Below, one piece after another: positions 41,976-50,019 of a DNA stretch of 55,659 bases. The notes beneath the pieces were generated by a model that saw only the letters and a program-made list of their open reading frames with translations, had not been told where the DNA came from and did no database searches. Every line of letters starts with the position of its first letter. Positions within the stretch are counted from its first letter, which is position 1. The stretch is from Thermoleophilaceae bacterium. GTDB lineage: Bacteria; Actinomycetota; Thermoleophilia; Solirubrobacterales; JACPNS01. A program made the position numbers and the translations under genes. The stretch covers positions 1 through 55,659 of the forward strand of contig JAEMRJ010000003.1 of NCBI GenBank assembly GCA_016463365.1. The letters run 5' to 3'.

Positions 41976-42048
41976 AGAGGCGATCCAGTCGTGTCAGCTC
42001 ACGTTATCTGGATCCTCGCGCAGGGCCCCACCCGGTTACTCTCCGGCC

Positions 42049-42924
42049 ATGCATTCAGATCGCGTGGCGGCGTGGCAGGAGCAGGGCGAGTTTGAGCGCT
42101 TTCGCGAGCGTCGAGTTTTTGTGCGCTGCAACGACGGGGCCGGCCCCGCGCTCGTCTTCCTTCACGGCTTCCCCACCAGCAGCTTCGATTTCAACCAGCT
42201 GGTCAAGCGCTTTTCAGGTCGCGACTGGATGACTTTTGATTTTCTGGGATTCGGACTCTCAGACAAGCCGCGCGACCACGACTATTCACTCGCCTGGCAG
42301 GCCGATCTCGCCACTGAGCTGATCGGGCGTCATCTCGCTGACAGGCCGGTGACGATTGTTGCGCACGACATGGGCACCTCGGTGGCAACCGAACTGATGG
42401 CGCGGGACCTCGCCGGCGAGCTCCCATTCGACCTGGCGGGGGTGGTGCTGTTCAACGGAAGTGTGTTGCTGCACCTGGCCACCCCGATCCTCGGTCAGCG
42501 AGTCTTGCGCGGTCCGTTGGGCGCGGTGCTTGCTCCGCTCAACAACGGCCCCGTGTTTCGCGCGCAGCTCGCGTCCGTCTTCAGTGACGGCCACAAGCCC
42601 TCGCGCGAAGAACTGCAGGATCACTGGGAGTTGGTCGCAAACAACGGCGGTCGCACGATGGGGCGCAAGCTGATCAGCTACATGGACCAGCGCGAGCGCT
42701 ATGCCGAGCGCTGGCACGGCGCCGTGCGTGACTGGCAGGGCGGGCTGGCCTTTGTGTGGGGGCTGAGCGATCCGGTCGCCAACCCGGACGTTTTCAATGG
42801 TTTGCGCGAGCTGAGTCCGCGGGCGGCGGCGTTCCCATTGCCAGCCCTGGGGCACTACCCGCACCTCGAGGATCCGGCGGTTTTCGGCGCCGAGCTCGAA
42901 TCGGCGCTCGCGTCGCTGTACTGA
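42049..42924 (+). CDS. MEST-like alpha/beta hydrolase
   Basis: The 291-residue protein has the alpha/beta hydrolase core: oxyanion region FLHGFPTSSFDF at about 40-51, DFLGFGLSDKPRDHDYS near 66-82 and the nucleophile elbow VAHDMGTS at about 104-111, where Asp stands in place of Ser, as in epoxide hydrolases and haloalkane dehalogenases. The catalytic His is in LGHYPHLED near the end. The segment order fits the MEST (mesoderm-specific transcript) branch. Start ATG 42049; longer frames upstream run through the divergent genes and are shadows. Activity not predicted. Confidence 0.82.
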   Translation: MHSDRVAAWQEQGEFERFRERRVFVRCNDGAGPALVFLHGFPTSSFDFNQLVKRFSGRDWMTFDFLGFGLSDKPRDHDYSLAWQADLATELIGRHLADRPVTIVAHDMGTSVATELMARDLAGELPFDLAGVVLFNGSVLLHLATPILGQRVLRGPLGAVLAPLNNGPVFRAQLASVFSDGHKPSREELQDHWELVANNGGRTMGRKLISYMDQRERYAERWHGAVRDWQGGLAFVWGLSDPVANPDVFNGLRELSPRAAAFPLPALGHYPHLEDPAVFGAELESALASLY

Positions 42925-42938
42925 CTGCATTTGTAATT

Positions 42939-42973
42939 ACTTGACTTTCAGTCAGTATGTTGGTAATTTGGCG
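42939..42973 (+). promoter_or_regulatory. Lipase promoter with operator shared with the gene at 48746
   Basis: TTGACT (42941-42946), a 17-bp spacer and TAATTT (42964-42969) form a good promoter. TGACT-TTC-AGTCA (42942-42954) is a perfect palindrome over the -35 box. The 35-bp element matches 48668-48702 at 31 positions. Confidence 0.72.
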
Positions 42974-43052
42974 AGGCTGCGGCGAGCTGACTGGCCACTC
43001 GCTGCGGGGGAATGCAACTGCCATCGGCCAGCTGTCTCATTGGGGAAAATGA

Positions 43053-43733
43053 ATGAAAATCAAGAAAACTCTCGGCATCGCTCTGGCTGGGGCGCTTTCG
43101 CTTGTCGCGTTCGCACTTCCGGCCGGCGCGCAGGCGTCGGCCAACGACCCGATCGTCTTCGTCCACGGCTTCACCGGCACTCCTGCTTCTTGGAACTACT
43201 TCACCAGTCGTTTCATCGCCGACGGGTACACGAGCGACGACTTCGCGAGCGTCAGCTACGGCCCGTATGACTCAAATGTCGCGACCGCCAACAAAGTTCA
43301 AGCGGCGGTCGAGGGGCTCAAGGCGTCAACGGGCAAGAGCAAGGTCGACATCATCACCCACTCGATGGGCGGGCTTGGAAGTCGCTACTACCTCAAGTAC
43401 CTGGGCGGCACATCCTCGGTTGACGAGTGGGTCTCGATCGGTGGGCCCAACCACGGCACGACCTGGGCGCCGGTGTGCGTGCCGATCTATCCGATTCCAT
43501 GCGCGCAGATGATCCCGGCCAGCCCGTTCCAGGTCAAGCTCAACCTCGGCGACGAAACCCCTGGCAGCGTGCGTTACCTCACGCAGGCCTCCACGTGCGA
43601 CGTGATCGTCGTGCCGTCTGTTGCGACCACACCGTTGGTCGGAGCGACCAACAAGATCGTGGGTTGCCTCGAGCACAGCGCAATGAACAAGACCGCTGTC
43701 TCCTACGACGGGGTCCGAGCATTTCTCAACTGA
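43053..43733 (+). CDS. Secreted lipase, LipA-like (class 2)
   Basis: The 226-residue protein has a signal peptide (about 1-29, ending AGAQASA) and a small alpha/beta hydrolase domain without a lid, as in Bacillus LipA. The oxyanion region is FVHGFTGTPASW at 36-47, nucleophile Ser104 in THSMGG, and Asp183 and His208 (CLEHSAM) complete the triad by position. Three or four cysteines suggest disulfides. It should hydrolyse short- or medium-chain glycerides outside the cell. GGGG lies before the ATG. Its promoter carries a TetR-like palindrome, and a TetR gene lies just downstream in the other direction. Confidence 0.88.
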   Translation: MKIKKTLGIALAGALSLVAFALPAGAQASANDPIVFVHGFTGTPASWNYFTSRFIADGYTSDDFASVSYGPYDSNVATANKVQAAVEGLKASTGKSKVDIITHSMGGLGSRYYLKYLGGTSSVDEWVSIGGPNHGTTWAPVCVPIYPIPCAQMIPASPFQVKLNLGDETPGSVRYLTQASTCDVIVVPSVATTPLVGATNKIVGCLEHSAMNKTAVSYDGVRAFLN

Positions 43734-43748
43734 CCGGCCGCTTCAGCG

Positions 43749-43781
43749 AAGTACGGCGCCTTCACGGGCGCCGTACTTTTT
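43749..43781 (+). terminator. Rho-independent terminator after the lipase gene
   Basis: A perfect 12-bp stem AAGTACGGCGCC / GGCGCCGTACTT closes a TTCACG loop and ends in T. It lies 15 bases after the lipase stop. Confidence 0.92.
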
Positions 43782-43801
43782 GCCCTCGTACGCCTGTGAC
43801 G

Positions 43802-44431
43802 CTAAAGGCTCGCGCTTGTGTCGCGGCCCGCGGCAATCGACCCGAGCAGCGCGCGCAGATACAGATCCCGCAAGGCGTTTGCTGGAACGTTCTGATCGAC
43901 CAGCCAGTCGAGTGTCACGGCATAGACAAAGGCCACCCAGCCCTTGACTGCGAGGCGCATCACCTCAGTGTCGACTGAGTCCTCAATGTTCAGCACGGTT
44001 GCCGCATCCCGCATGCCGCTGAGCATGCGGTCAACAAGTTGTCCCAGCGCGTCATCGATGATCGCGTTCAGCGCCGGGTCGGCTCCAGGTCCGTTGGAAA
44101 CGGTCTTGGAGAAACCCTCGACCTCTGTCGCCCACGAGATGAACGAGTCGAGCACGGCTGCTGTGCCCTCATAGAACGGCAAGCTCATGTCGGGCTTTGT
44201 GCGCGCGAGCAGATCTTCAGCAGTTGCCTGCAAAACAGCGGCGTACAGGCCACGCTTGCCCTCGAAGTGGTAGTAGACCAGCCCCTTGGCCACGCCGGCG
44301 TCGGCGGCGATGTCGTCAACCCGCACGTCTTCGTAAGCCTGCTCGGAGAACATCTTCTCGGCAGAATCGAGCAGTTTGCGTCGCAGGTCAGGGCGCGGGT
44401 TGTCGCGGATCGAGGGCACGCCGGAAGCCAT
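43802..44431 (-). CDS. TetR family transcriptional regulator
   Basis: The 209-residue protein has the TetR DNA-binding domain (LLDSAEKMFSEQAYEDVRVDDIAADAGVAKGLVYYHFEGKRGLY cut into its helices at about 20-62) and a helical ligand domain. A TAGGCT box lies six bases before the ATG, a leaderless arrangement. It converges on the lipase gene. I infer that it binds the TGACTTTCAGTCA palindrome found at the promoters of the lipase (42942) and the serine hydrolase (48671), because it is the nearest regulator to the first. Confidence 0.86.
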   Translation of the reverse strand: MASGVPSIRDNPRPDLRRKLLDSAEKMFSEQAYEDVRVDDIAADAGVAKGLVYYHFEGKRGLYAAVLQATAEDLLARTKPDMSLPFYEGTAAVLDSFISWATEVEGFSKTVSNGPGADPALNAIIDDALGQLVDRMLSGMRDAATVLNIEDSVDTEVMRLAVKGWVAFVYAVTLDWLVDQNVPANALRDLYLRALLGSIAAGRDTSASL

Positions 44432-44443
44432 GGAGCGAGCCTA
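44432..44443 (-). promoter_or_regulatory. -10 box of a leaderless TetR gene
   Basis: On the - strand TAGGCT (44443-44438) is followed by six bases and the ATG at 44431. No ribosome binding site fits in between. Confidence 0.5.
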
Positions 44444-44474
44444 CCGTGGAATCATCGACCCCCTGCTCTGACGG

Positions 44475-45644
44475 TCAGCGAATGTAAATTGGCGACGTGA
44501 GCGCGACAATCGTTCTGTCGTAAGGACAGAGCGAAATCGGAGTCTTGATCAGTTCCGGTCGGCAGTCACCGAGCAATGCGTTGGCTGCCGGGACGGCGTA
44601 GATCGTCGCGCGAACCCATCCCGGAGTACTCGGGGCGCGGAAATAGGCGCCGATCCTGCTGTCGTAGGGAAGTGAATCGACAATGGTCCTGCCGTTGGCC
44701 CTGACGCGTAGGAACGCCTTGCTTCCCGTGGCGGAAGATCCTCCTCGGACGCGCAGCAGCCGCCCGCGGCGCACTGCGTCACCGACGCGAGACTCGAAGC
44801 GAAAATCGCCGTCGGAGTCTCCTTCGATCTCAAGTGGCGACCCGCCCAGCGCCGGCGTGTCCCGCGAAACGCTGGTGCGGCCTTCGCGCATCGCCCTGAG
44901 AATGCTCGCCTGATCATTGTTGTCTGCATGGACCCAGGTGGTGGGCATGCCGACAGACTGAACCGGCGAAGTCAGCGCCAGGTGGGTGTCGCTGCCGCCG
45001 GTGGCGGCGACCCGCTCGCCGCGCTCGAGCCAGCACTCCCACATGCGCTCTGCGACCAACACCGAAGCGGTCGGGTTGATGACCTCAATCGTGTCGGGGC
45101 GCACGTCAAAACCGTATTTCCAGCCGTAGCCCTCTGAGTCCGAGCAGCTCTGCGGCAGCCGAGATGCTCCATCGCCGGGGTGGTTGATCTGGAGCAGGCC
45201 TCCCGCTGCGCGCAGCGAGTCGGCGGCGCCGTTGACCCCTGCTGCGTCCCGTGCGCCGGCCGGGTACACGTGGTCTGCGCCGAGCATCTGCGCATGGCCG
45301 TCAAACGACGCTTCGTATCCGGGCACACCGGTGACGCCAAACCTGCCGAACCCCGGGTCCGTGGCCGCACGCACGCCGTTATGGTCGGTCACGGCCAGAA
45401 AACGCAGCCCGGCTGCCGAGGCCTGCGCGAAGCGCTGGGTCACGTTGAATCCCGCGAGGTAGAACTCTTCGAGCGGCGTTTCGTCGTCGCCCGGGCACCA
45501 GACGTCGTGCGAGTAGCAACTGTGGACGTGGAGGTCACCCGGGATCCAGGTTGCCGCGCTCGCTGCGGCGCTGCTTGTCAGGGTCACGAGCGCGGCAAGC
45601 AACAGAACAACCGTCGGACGAAGCTTTTTGATCAAGGGATCCAT
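44475..45644 (-). CDS. Secreted PHP-domain phosphoesterase
   Basis: The 389-residue protein has a signal peptide (LRPTVVLLLAALVTLTSSAAASA, cut near residue 31) and a PHP metal-dependent hydrolase domain with GDLHVHSCYSHD at 36-47, VTDHNG near 85, INHPGDGAS near 152 and GGSDTHLA near 215, which supply the metal ligands. The last 130 residues are a beta-rich domain. PHP enzymes split phosphate esters; export is less common for the fold. Divergent from a secreted calcineurin-type phosphoesterase 163 bases away, so both may serve extracellular phosphate release. Confidence 0.85.
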   Translation of the reverse strand: MDPLIKKLRPTVVLLLAALVTLTSSAAASAATWIPGDLHVHSCYSHDVWCPGDDETPLEEFYLAGFNVTQRFAQASAAGLRFLAVTDHNGVRAATDPGFGRFGVTGVPGYEASFDGHAQMLGADHVYPAGARDAAGVNGAADSLRAAGGLLQINHPGDGASRLPQSCSDSEGYGWKYGFDVRPDTIEVINPTASVLVAERMWECWLERGERVAATGGSDTHLALTSPVQSVGMPTTWVHADNNDQASILRAMREGRTSVSRDTPALGGSPLEIEGDSDGDFRFESRVGDAVRRGRLLRVRGGSSATGSKAFLRVRANGRTIVDSLPYDSRIGAYFRAPSTPGWVRATIYAVPAANALLGDCRPELIKTPISLCPYDRTIVALTSPIYIR

Positions 45645-45807
45645 CGCGACAGACCGTAATCCAGAATTCGCCTGATTCGGTTGTTGTTGCCCGAACCAAC
45701 ACCGAACTTAAACATTTCGTTTTCTGACTCTTCACGAGCCGGCTCGATCGCGGAAATACCTTTGTGTGAAGTCAATTCGCGACTCTCCAACTTGACAAGG
45801 ACCCGGA
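45645..45807. promoter_or_regulatory. Divergent promoter region of two secreted phosphoesterase genes
   Basis: This 163-bp region holds both start signals. TTCGGT...ACCGAA forms an inverted repeat at about 45677-45707 and a TACCTT box lies near 45760. No clear PHO-box repeat was recognised. Confidence 0.4.
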
Positions 45808-46650
45808 ATGAACCACCTCAGATCGTCAATCGCAATGCTTTCGGCTGTCGCAGCGCTCCTCGTTGTCGCGACCTCGGCAGCGGCCGAGACCGAGATTTAC
45901 GCGCTCGGAGACGGTGCCGACGGCAGTGCCCAGTCGATCGAGCTCTCGCAGTACATCCAGCGCCAGCAGCCCGACCGCTTCTTCTATCTCGGCGACGTCT
46001 ACGACATCGGCACCTGGCAGGAGTTCCAGAACAACTACCACCCGGTCTACGGTCCGCTGGCTCCGATCACCGACCCTGTGATCGGTAACCATGAGGCCCC
46101 GGCGGCGTTGTTCGGCTACTACCCGTACTGGTTGACGCAGCGTGGCTGGGGACCGGCCAGGGCTGCCCGTCGTTCCTATGTCGACCAGGATTCCGGCTGG
46201 CAGGTGATCGCATACAACTCCGAGGCGCTGAATCAGGTCGAAGAGGCCAAGTGGGTGGCCGGTCAGGTGATCCAGCGTCGAGGCGACTGCCGTGTCGTGA
46301 TCGCCCACAAGGGCCGCTTCACCGCGCACGACGGGTCTCACGGCGACAATCTCTCGCAGGCTCTTGTGTGGCAGGCGTTTCGCTTCCGTGCGGCGATCAA
46401 CCTCGTCGGCCACAATCACATCTACGGGAGGCTCGCCCCGATCGACGGCGTGAACATCTTCGTCACCGGCGCCGGCGGTCACGGACTGCGGTCGCTGGAC
46501 CCGGTGCAGCCCCACAAGGTCGCCGCGTCGGCGACCGGCGTGGCCACCGCGACGCACCTGACGTTGCGGCGCGGCTCGGCCGATTTTGAGCAGGTCGACA
46601 AGAACGGCGTCGTCTATGACTCGGGAACGATCAGCTGCAGGCCGGCCTGA
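45808..46650 (+). CDS. Secreted calcineurin-like metallophosphoesterase
   Basis: The 280-residue protein has a signal peptide (about 1-26) and the calcineurin-type motifs in order: GDGADG near 33, YLGDVYDIG near 60, GNHE near 94, an AHKG histidine near 167 and GHNHIYGR near 199. These bind two metals. It resembles a short purple acid phosphatase-type enzyme acting outside the cell. GGACCCGGA lies before the ATG. Divergent from the PHP phosphoesterase. It is followed 53 bases later by a secreted propeller gene with its own promoter. Confidence 0.88.
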   Translation: MNHLRSSIAMLSAVAALLVVATSAAAETEIYALGDGADGSAQSIELSQYIQRQQPDRFFYLGDVYDIGTWQEFQNNYHPVYGPLAPITDPVIGNHEAPAALFGYYPYWLTQRGWGPARAARRSYVDQDSGWQVIAYNSEALNQVEEAKWVAGQVIQRRGDCRVVIAHKGRFTAHDGSHGDNLSQALVWQAFRFRAAINLVGHNHIYGRLAPIDGVNIFVTGAGGHGLRSLDPVQPHKVAASATGVATATHLTLRRGSADFEQVDKNGVVYDSGTISCRPA

Positions 46651-46667
46651 TTCGCACAGAGTTTCTA

Positions 46668-46703
46668 TTGGCGCTACCCAATTCGAGGTGTTACCTTGGC
46701 GCG
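46668..46703 (+). promoter_or_regulatory. Leaderless promoter of the propeller gene at 46704
   Basis: TTGGCG (46668-46673), an 18-bp spacer, TACCTT (46692-46697), six bases and then ATG 46704. The transcript would start at or next to the start codon. Confidence 0.55.
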
Positions 46704-48152
46704 ATGACTCGCCTACTCGCTTCGCTCACTGCCTTTCTGGTATTCGGCTGCATGATGGCCGGTGCTGCCTCGGCCGATGAATTCGGTCCGTTTGCGCCCG
46801 CCAACCCCTTCGCCGCTGCCGGCGGTGCTTCGACGATGCACGGCGACGCAGCAGCATCTGATGCGTCTCCGACTGCCGGCCCCGGTCAGTTTGCCCCGGT
46901 CAGGTACACGGCTCTGGGCGCGGCGTGTCCGACCGTCCTTCAGGGCGCAGACGGAATCCCGATCGCGCTCTGCACGACGATCATCGGGCGTAAGCCGACC
47001 GTCTACCAGCTCGACCCACGCAGCGGCCTGGCCGTCGCGTCGCTGACGCTCGAGGCGGGCGAGAATCTGTTTGGCGGTGTCTATCCCTACATCGACAACC
47101 GCGACCGGATCGTGGTGGTCGACTCCGACGGTGACCTTCTTCGCATTGCGCATTCGCGGAACTTTCTCGGGTTCGGCAAGCTCTGGATCGAAAGTCGCAC
47201 GCCTTTGGCACCCGCGCTTTCGGCGCATTGCCCGGCTGCCTGCGGCGGTGTCGTCGGCATCGCCCCCGACTGGCAGGGTCGTGTCTGGTTCGCGACTGCG
47301 CAGGGCATCTCTGGCTTCTTTGATCCCGCATCAGGCGAGGTGAAGACGCTCCCGCTCGGCCCGGGTGAGCGGGTTTCCAACTCGATTGCGACCGCGCCGG
47401 GGCGGACTGCCGTTGTCTCTGACCACGCGCTGTATCTGCTCGACGTGGACGGCGACGGTATGCCGCGAATTCGTTGGCGCTACGCGTACGACCGCGGGCC
47501 GTCACGCAAGCCCGGCCAGCTGAGCTACGGCAGTGGCGCCACGCCGACTTTCTTCGGCCCTCAGGACGGCAGCCGCTTTCTGGCGATCACGGACAACGCT
47601 GACCCGGCCGAGCACCTGCTCGTCTTCGACAGCACAACAGCTGTCGGCAGCCCGCCGGCGCCCACGTGCGAAATTCCGGTACTCACGCCCGGGCCATCCG
47701 GGACTGAGAACTCTCCGATCGGCTCCGGGCGCAGCGTTTTTGTCGCCAGCACCTATGGCTATCCGTACCCGGCCTCGCCAGCCGGTGAGCCGGATCCGAT
47801 TCCGGCCAGCGCTCCGTTCACGGGCGGGCTGACCCGCATCGATCTGACGGACGGGGGCGGCTGCGCTGTCCGCTGGCAGACGAGCCTACGTTCGGCCGCA
47901 GTTCCGCGCCTCGACGTGAAACGCGGCCTGATCTACACAACCACTCGCACCACTCCGCTGACATCATCCGGCACCGGCTACGTCGACGGCTACTCGCTGG
48001 TCGGTGTCGATGCGGCCGACGGCTCGGTGAGCCAGTCGACCCCGTTGGGGGCGACCTATCTGGCCGAGACTCTGCAGATGGCGCCCACCATCGTTCCCGG
48101 AAGCGTGCTTTACCAGGGCTCGATCGCCGGCATCTTCCGGGTCGGCTGGTAG
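46704..48152 (+). CDS. Secreted beta-propeller-like protein, family A
   Basis: The 482-residue protein starts at ATG 46704 with a signal peptide (MTRLLASLTAFLVFGCMMAG, cut after ASA near residue 24). The mature part shares blocks with the protein at 30778: FDPASGEVKTLPLG, ALYLLDVDGDGMPRIRWRYAY, SGATPTFF and FLAITDNADPAEHLLVF, so both are paralogs about 16 kb apart. Several cysteines suggest disulfides. Function unknown; a propeller-type enzyme or sensor outside the cell is likely. Confidence 0.75.
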   Translation: MTRLLASLTAFLVFGCMMAGAASADEFGPFAPANPFAAAGGASTMHGDAAASDASPTAGPGQFAPVRYTALGAACPTVLQGADGIPIALCTTIIGRKPTVYQLDPRSGLAVASLTLEAGENLFGGVYPYIDNRDRIVVVDSDGDLLRIAHSRNFLGFGKLWIESRTPLAPALSAHCPAACGGVVGIAPDWQGRVWFATAQGISGFFDPASGEVKTLPLGPGERVSNSIATAPGRTAVVSDHALYLLDVDGDGMPRIRWRYAYDRGPSRKPGQLSYGSGATPTFFGPQDGSRFLAITDNADPAEHLLVFDSTTAVGSPPAPTCEIPVLTPGPSGTENSPIGSGRSVFVASTYGYPYPASPAGEPDPIPASAPFTGGLTRIDLTDGGGCAVRWQTSLRSAAVPRLDVKRGLIYTTTRTTPLTSSGTGYVDGYSLVGVDAADGSVSQSTPLGATYLAETLQMAPTIVPGSVLYQGSIAGIFRVGW

Positions 48153-48284
48153 GAGCGTGGCCGGCGCGAAGCTGGTCATCTCCCGACGCCTGGCCACGCA
48201 CGCGCCCGCCTGAACCGTCAGAGCGTGCATCGCCCGTCGCCTGTAGGCTGGCTCGAACTTCCGAGCAAAAAAAAGGGGCGACGC

Positions 48285-48647
48285 ATGGCCGGCTACGTGG
48301 ACGCATTTGTAATTCCAGTCCGCAAGAACAAGATCGACGACTACAAGAAGATCGCACGCAAGATGGGGAAGCTCTGGATGGAGCACGGCGCGCTGGAATA
48401 CCACGAGGCGGTCGCTGAAGATGTGCCTTTCGGAAAAGAGACTTCGTTCCCGCGCGGCGTCGGCCGCAAGAACAACGAGACGATCGTTCTCGGCTGGGCG
48501 CGCTACAAGTCGCGTGCACATCGCGACAAGGTGATGGCCAAGGTGATGGCAGATCCCCGCATGGGCAAAGAGATGGCCGGAGCCGGCGACGTGATGGACG
48601 CATCGCGGATGGTTTTCGGCGGCTTCTCGGAGTTCCTGGGCCTCTGA
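48285..48647 (+). CDS. DUF1428 family protein
   Basis: The 120-residue protein matches the DUF1428 pattern: MAGYVDAFVIPVRKNKIDDY at the start, WMEHGALEYHEAVAEDV at about 31-47, then ETIVLGWARYKSRAHRDKV and a final MVFGGFSEFL. The fold is a ferredoxin-like dimeric barrel; the function of the family is not known. ATG 48285 is chosen because it opens the conserved block and has GGGG upstream; the frame extends further but is not conserved there. Confidence 0.9.
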   Translation: MAGYVDAFVIPVRKNKIDDYKKIARKMGKLWMEHGALEYHEAVAEDVPFGKETSFPRGVGRKNNETIVLGWARYKSRAHRDKVMAKVMADPRMGKEMAGAGDVMDASRMVFGGFSEFLGL

Positions 48648-48667
48648 GTTTGACCCGTCGTATAGAA

Positions 48668-48702
48668 ACTTGACTTTCAGTCAGTTTCTTGGTAGATTGG
48701 CG
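48668..48702 (+). promoter_or_regulatory. Promoter/operator shared with the lipase gene
   Basis: TTGACT (48670-48675), 17-bp spacer and TAGATT (48693-48698), with the palindrome TGACT-TTC-AGTCA at 48671-48683. It matches 42939-42973 at 31 of 35 positions. Confidence 0.72.
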
Positions 48703-48745
48703 TCATCACGCCATCGCCGACGACCGCTTCAAACGGGGGGGACCC

Positions 48746-49957
48746 TTGACTTCATTTCGCTCAGTCTTTCTGACATTGCTGGCCTCTGCCTGCGCAAGCC
48801 TCGCCATCGCGGCGCCGGCGAGCGCCGAAGAAAACACTCCGCCGGCGTTGCTGCCATTTGATCCGCTCGCGCTTGAGTTCACGCTTCCGGGATCAACGAT
48901 CAGCAACAACATCTGGAATGTCCGTTCGCTGCCAGTCGACCACGAGCCGATCGGCAACGTCACGTACAGCTGGAACGGCCAGACAAAGACGATCTCGCGC
49001 CTGCTTCTGGAGAGCGGCACCGACGCATTTCTTGTCCTCGAGAACGGCAAGATCGCCCACGAGGTGTACTTCGACATCAACAATGTGTTCACCAGGCACC
49101 AGTCCTGGTCGATGATGAAGTCATTCGTCTCGACGCTCGTCGGAATTGCTGTACGCGACGGCAAGATCACCTCGGTCAACGACCCCGTGACCAAGTACGT
49201 GCCGGCGCTCGCCGCAAACGGTTACAACGGCGTGTCGATCAAGGACGTGCTTCAGATGTCGTCTGGAATTGACTGGAATGAGGAGTACACCGACATTCTG
49301 GGCGCCGACATCGTCGATCTGGTGCTGGATCCGATCCTTGACAACGGCTCGTTCGGGCTCTTCGGCCGTACGCTCGACAAGTTTGCCGCCAGCCCCGAAT
49401 GGTCACGCAGCGACGCTCCCGGGACACGGTTCCTCTACAACAGCCTCAACACCCAGGTGCTCGGCATGGTTCTGAAGGCTGCCACCGGGAGGCCCGTCCG
49501 GAAGTTGCTCGAGGAGCAGATCTGGCGTCCGTCGGGGATGGGATCAAGCGGGTGGTTGTTGAAGGATCGCGCCGGCAGCGACTTCGGCTTCTGCTGCCTC
49601 TATGCCACGGCCCGCGACTACGCCCGGTTCGGACTGGTCTGGGAGAACAACGGTGCACGCGGCTCAAACCAGATCGTCCCGACGAACTGGGTGTATGACT
49701 CCACGCACTCGACCGAAGCCCACCTGCAGCCCGGCGTGGTTGAACCGACGCTCGGTTACGGGTACCAGTGGTGGATCGGTGACGGCACGCGTGGTGACTT
49801 CGCGGCGATTGGAGTCGAGGGTCAGTGGACGTACGTCTCGCCGACCGACAACACCGTGATCGTCAAACTGAGCGACGATCTCACGCTGGAGGGCAATCGT
49901 GAGGAGGAGTTCCTGAAGGCGAGTCGCGCGGTAGCCGACTATCTGCGCGCTCACTGA
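48746..49957 (+). CDS. Secreted serine hydrolase, beta-lactamase class C/esterase VIII-like
   Basis: The 403-residue protein starts at TTG 48746, with a run of six G upstream, and has a signal peptide (FRSVFLTLLASACASLAIAAP, cut after ASA near residue 27). SMMKSF (Ser122, Lys125) is the SxxK motif and Tyr231 in YNSLN the YxN motif. The sequence resembles 6-aminohexanoate-dimer hydrolase and family VIII esterases more than true beta-lactamases. Likely a secreted esterase or amidase. Its promoter is nearly identical to that of the lipase at 43053, so both should respond to one signal. Confidence 0.86.
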   Translation: MTSFRSVFLTLLASACASLAIAAPASAEENTPPALLPFDPLALEFTLPGSTISNNIWNVRSLPVDHEPIGNVTYSWNGQTKTISRLLLESGTDAFLVLENGKIAHEVYFDINNVFTRHQSWSMMKSFVSTLVGIAVRDGKITSVNDPVTKYVPALAANGYNGVSIKDVLQMSSGIDWNEEYTDILGADIVDLVLDPILDNGSFGLFGRTLDKFAASPEWSRSDAPGTRFLYNSLNTQVLGMVLKAATGRPVRKLLEEQIWRPSGMGSSGWLLKDRAGSDFGFCCLYATARDYARFGLVWENNGARGSNQIVPTNWVYDSTHSTEAHLQPGVVEPTLGYGYQWWIGDGTRGDFAAIGVEGQWTYVSPTDNTVIVKLSDDLTLEGNREEEFLKASRAVADYLRAH

Positions 49958-49990
49958 GACCGCGCCGCGGACTCGCCAGCCTGATGCCTG

Positions 49991-50019
49991 CGACCTGATT
50001 GGCCACGCCAATCAGGTCG
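49991..50019. terminator. Perfect 13-bp hairpin over the end of the oxidoreductase gene
   Basis: CGACCTGATTGGC-CAC-GCCAATCAGGTCG has perfect arms and a 3-base loop. The stop codon of the - strand gene (50012-50014) lies in the right arm. It sits between convergent genes and could end both transcripts; no T-tract is present. Confidence 0.6.

Noticed and set aside
44464..44490. GTCAG...TAAATTGGCG resembles the shared lipase/hydrolase promoter element
   Set aside because: It lies mostly inside the end of the PHP protein coding region and lacks the TTGACT box and the palindrome spacing; treated as chance.
48746..49957. Serine hydrolase as an antibiotic-resistance beta-lactamase
   Set aside because: SxxK and YxN are present, but the surrounding sequence resembles esterase VIII/6-aminohexanoate-dimer hydrolase and the typical KTG box is not evident.
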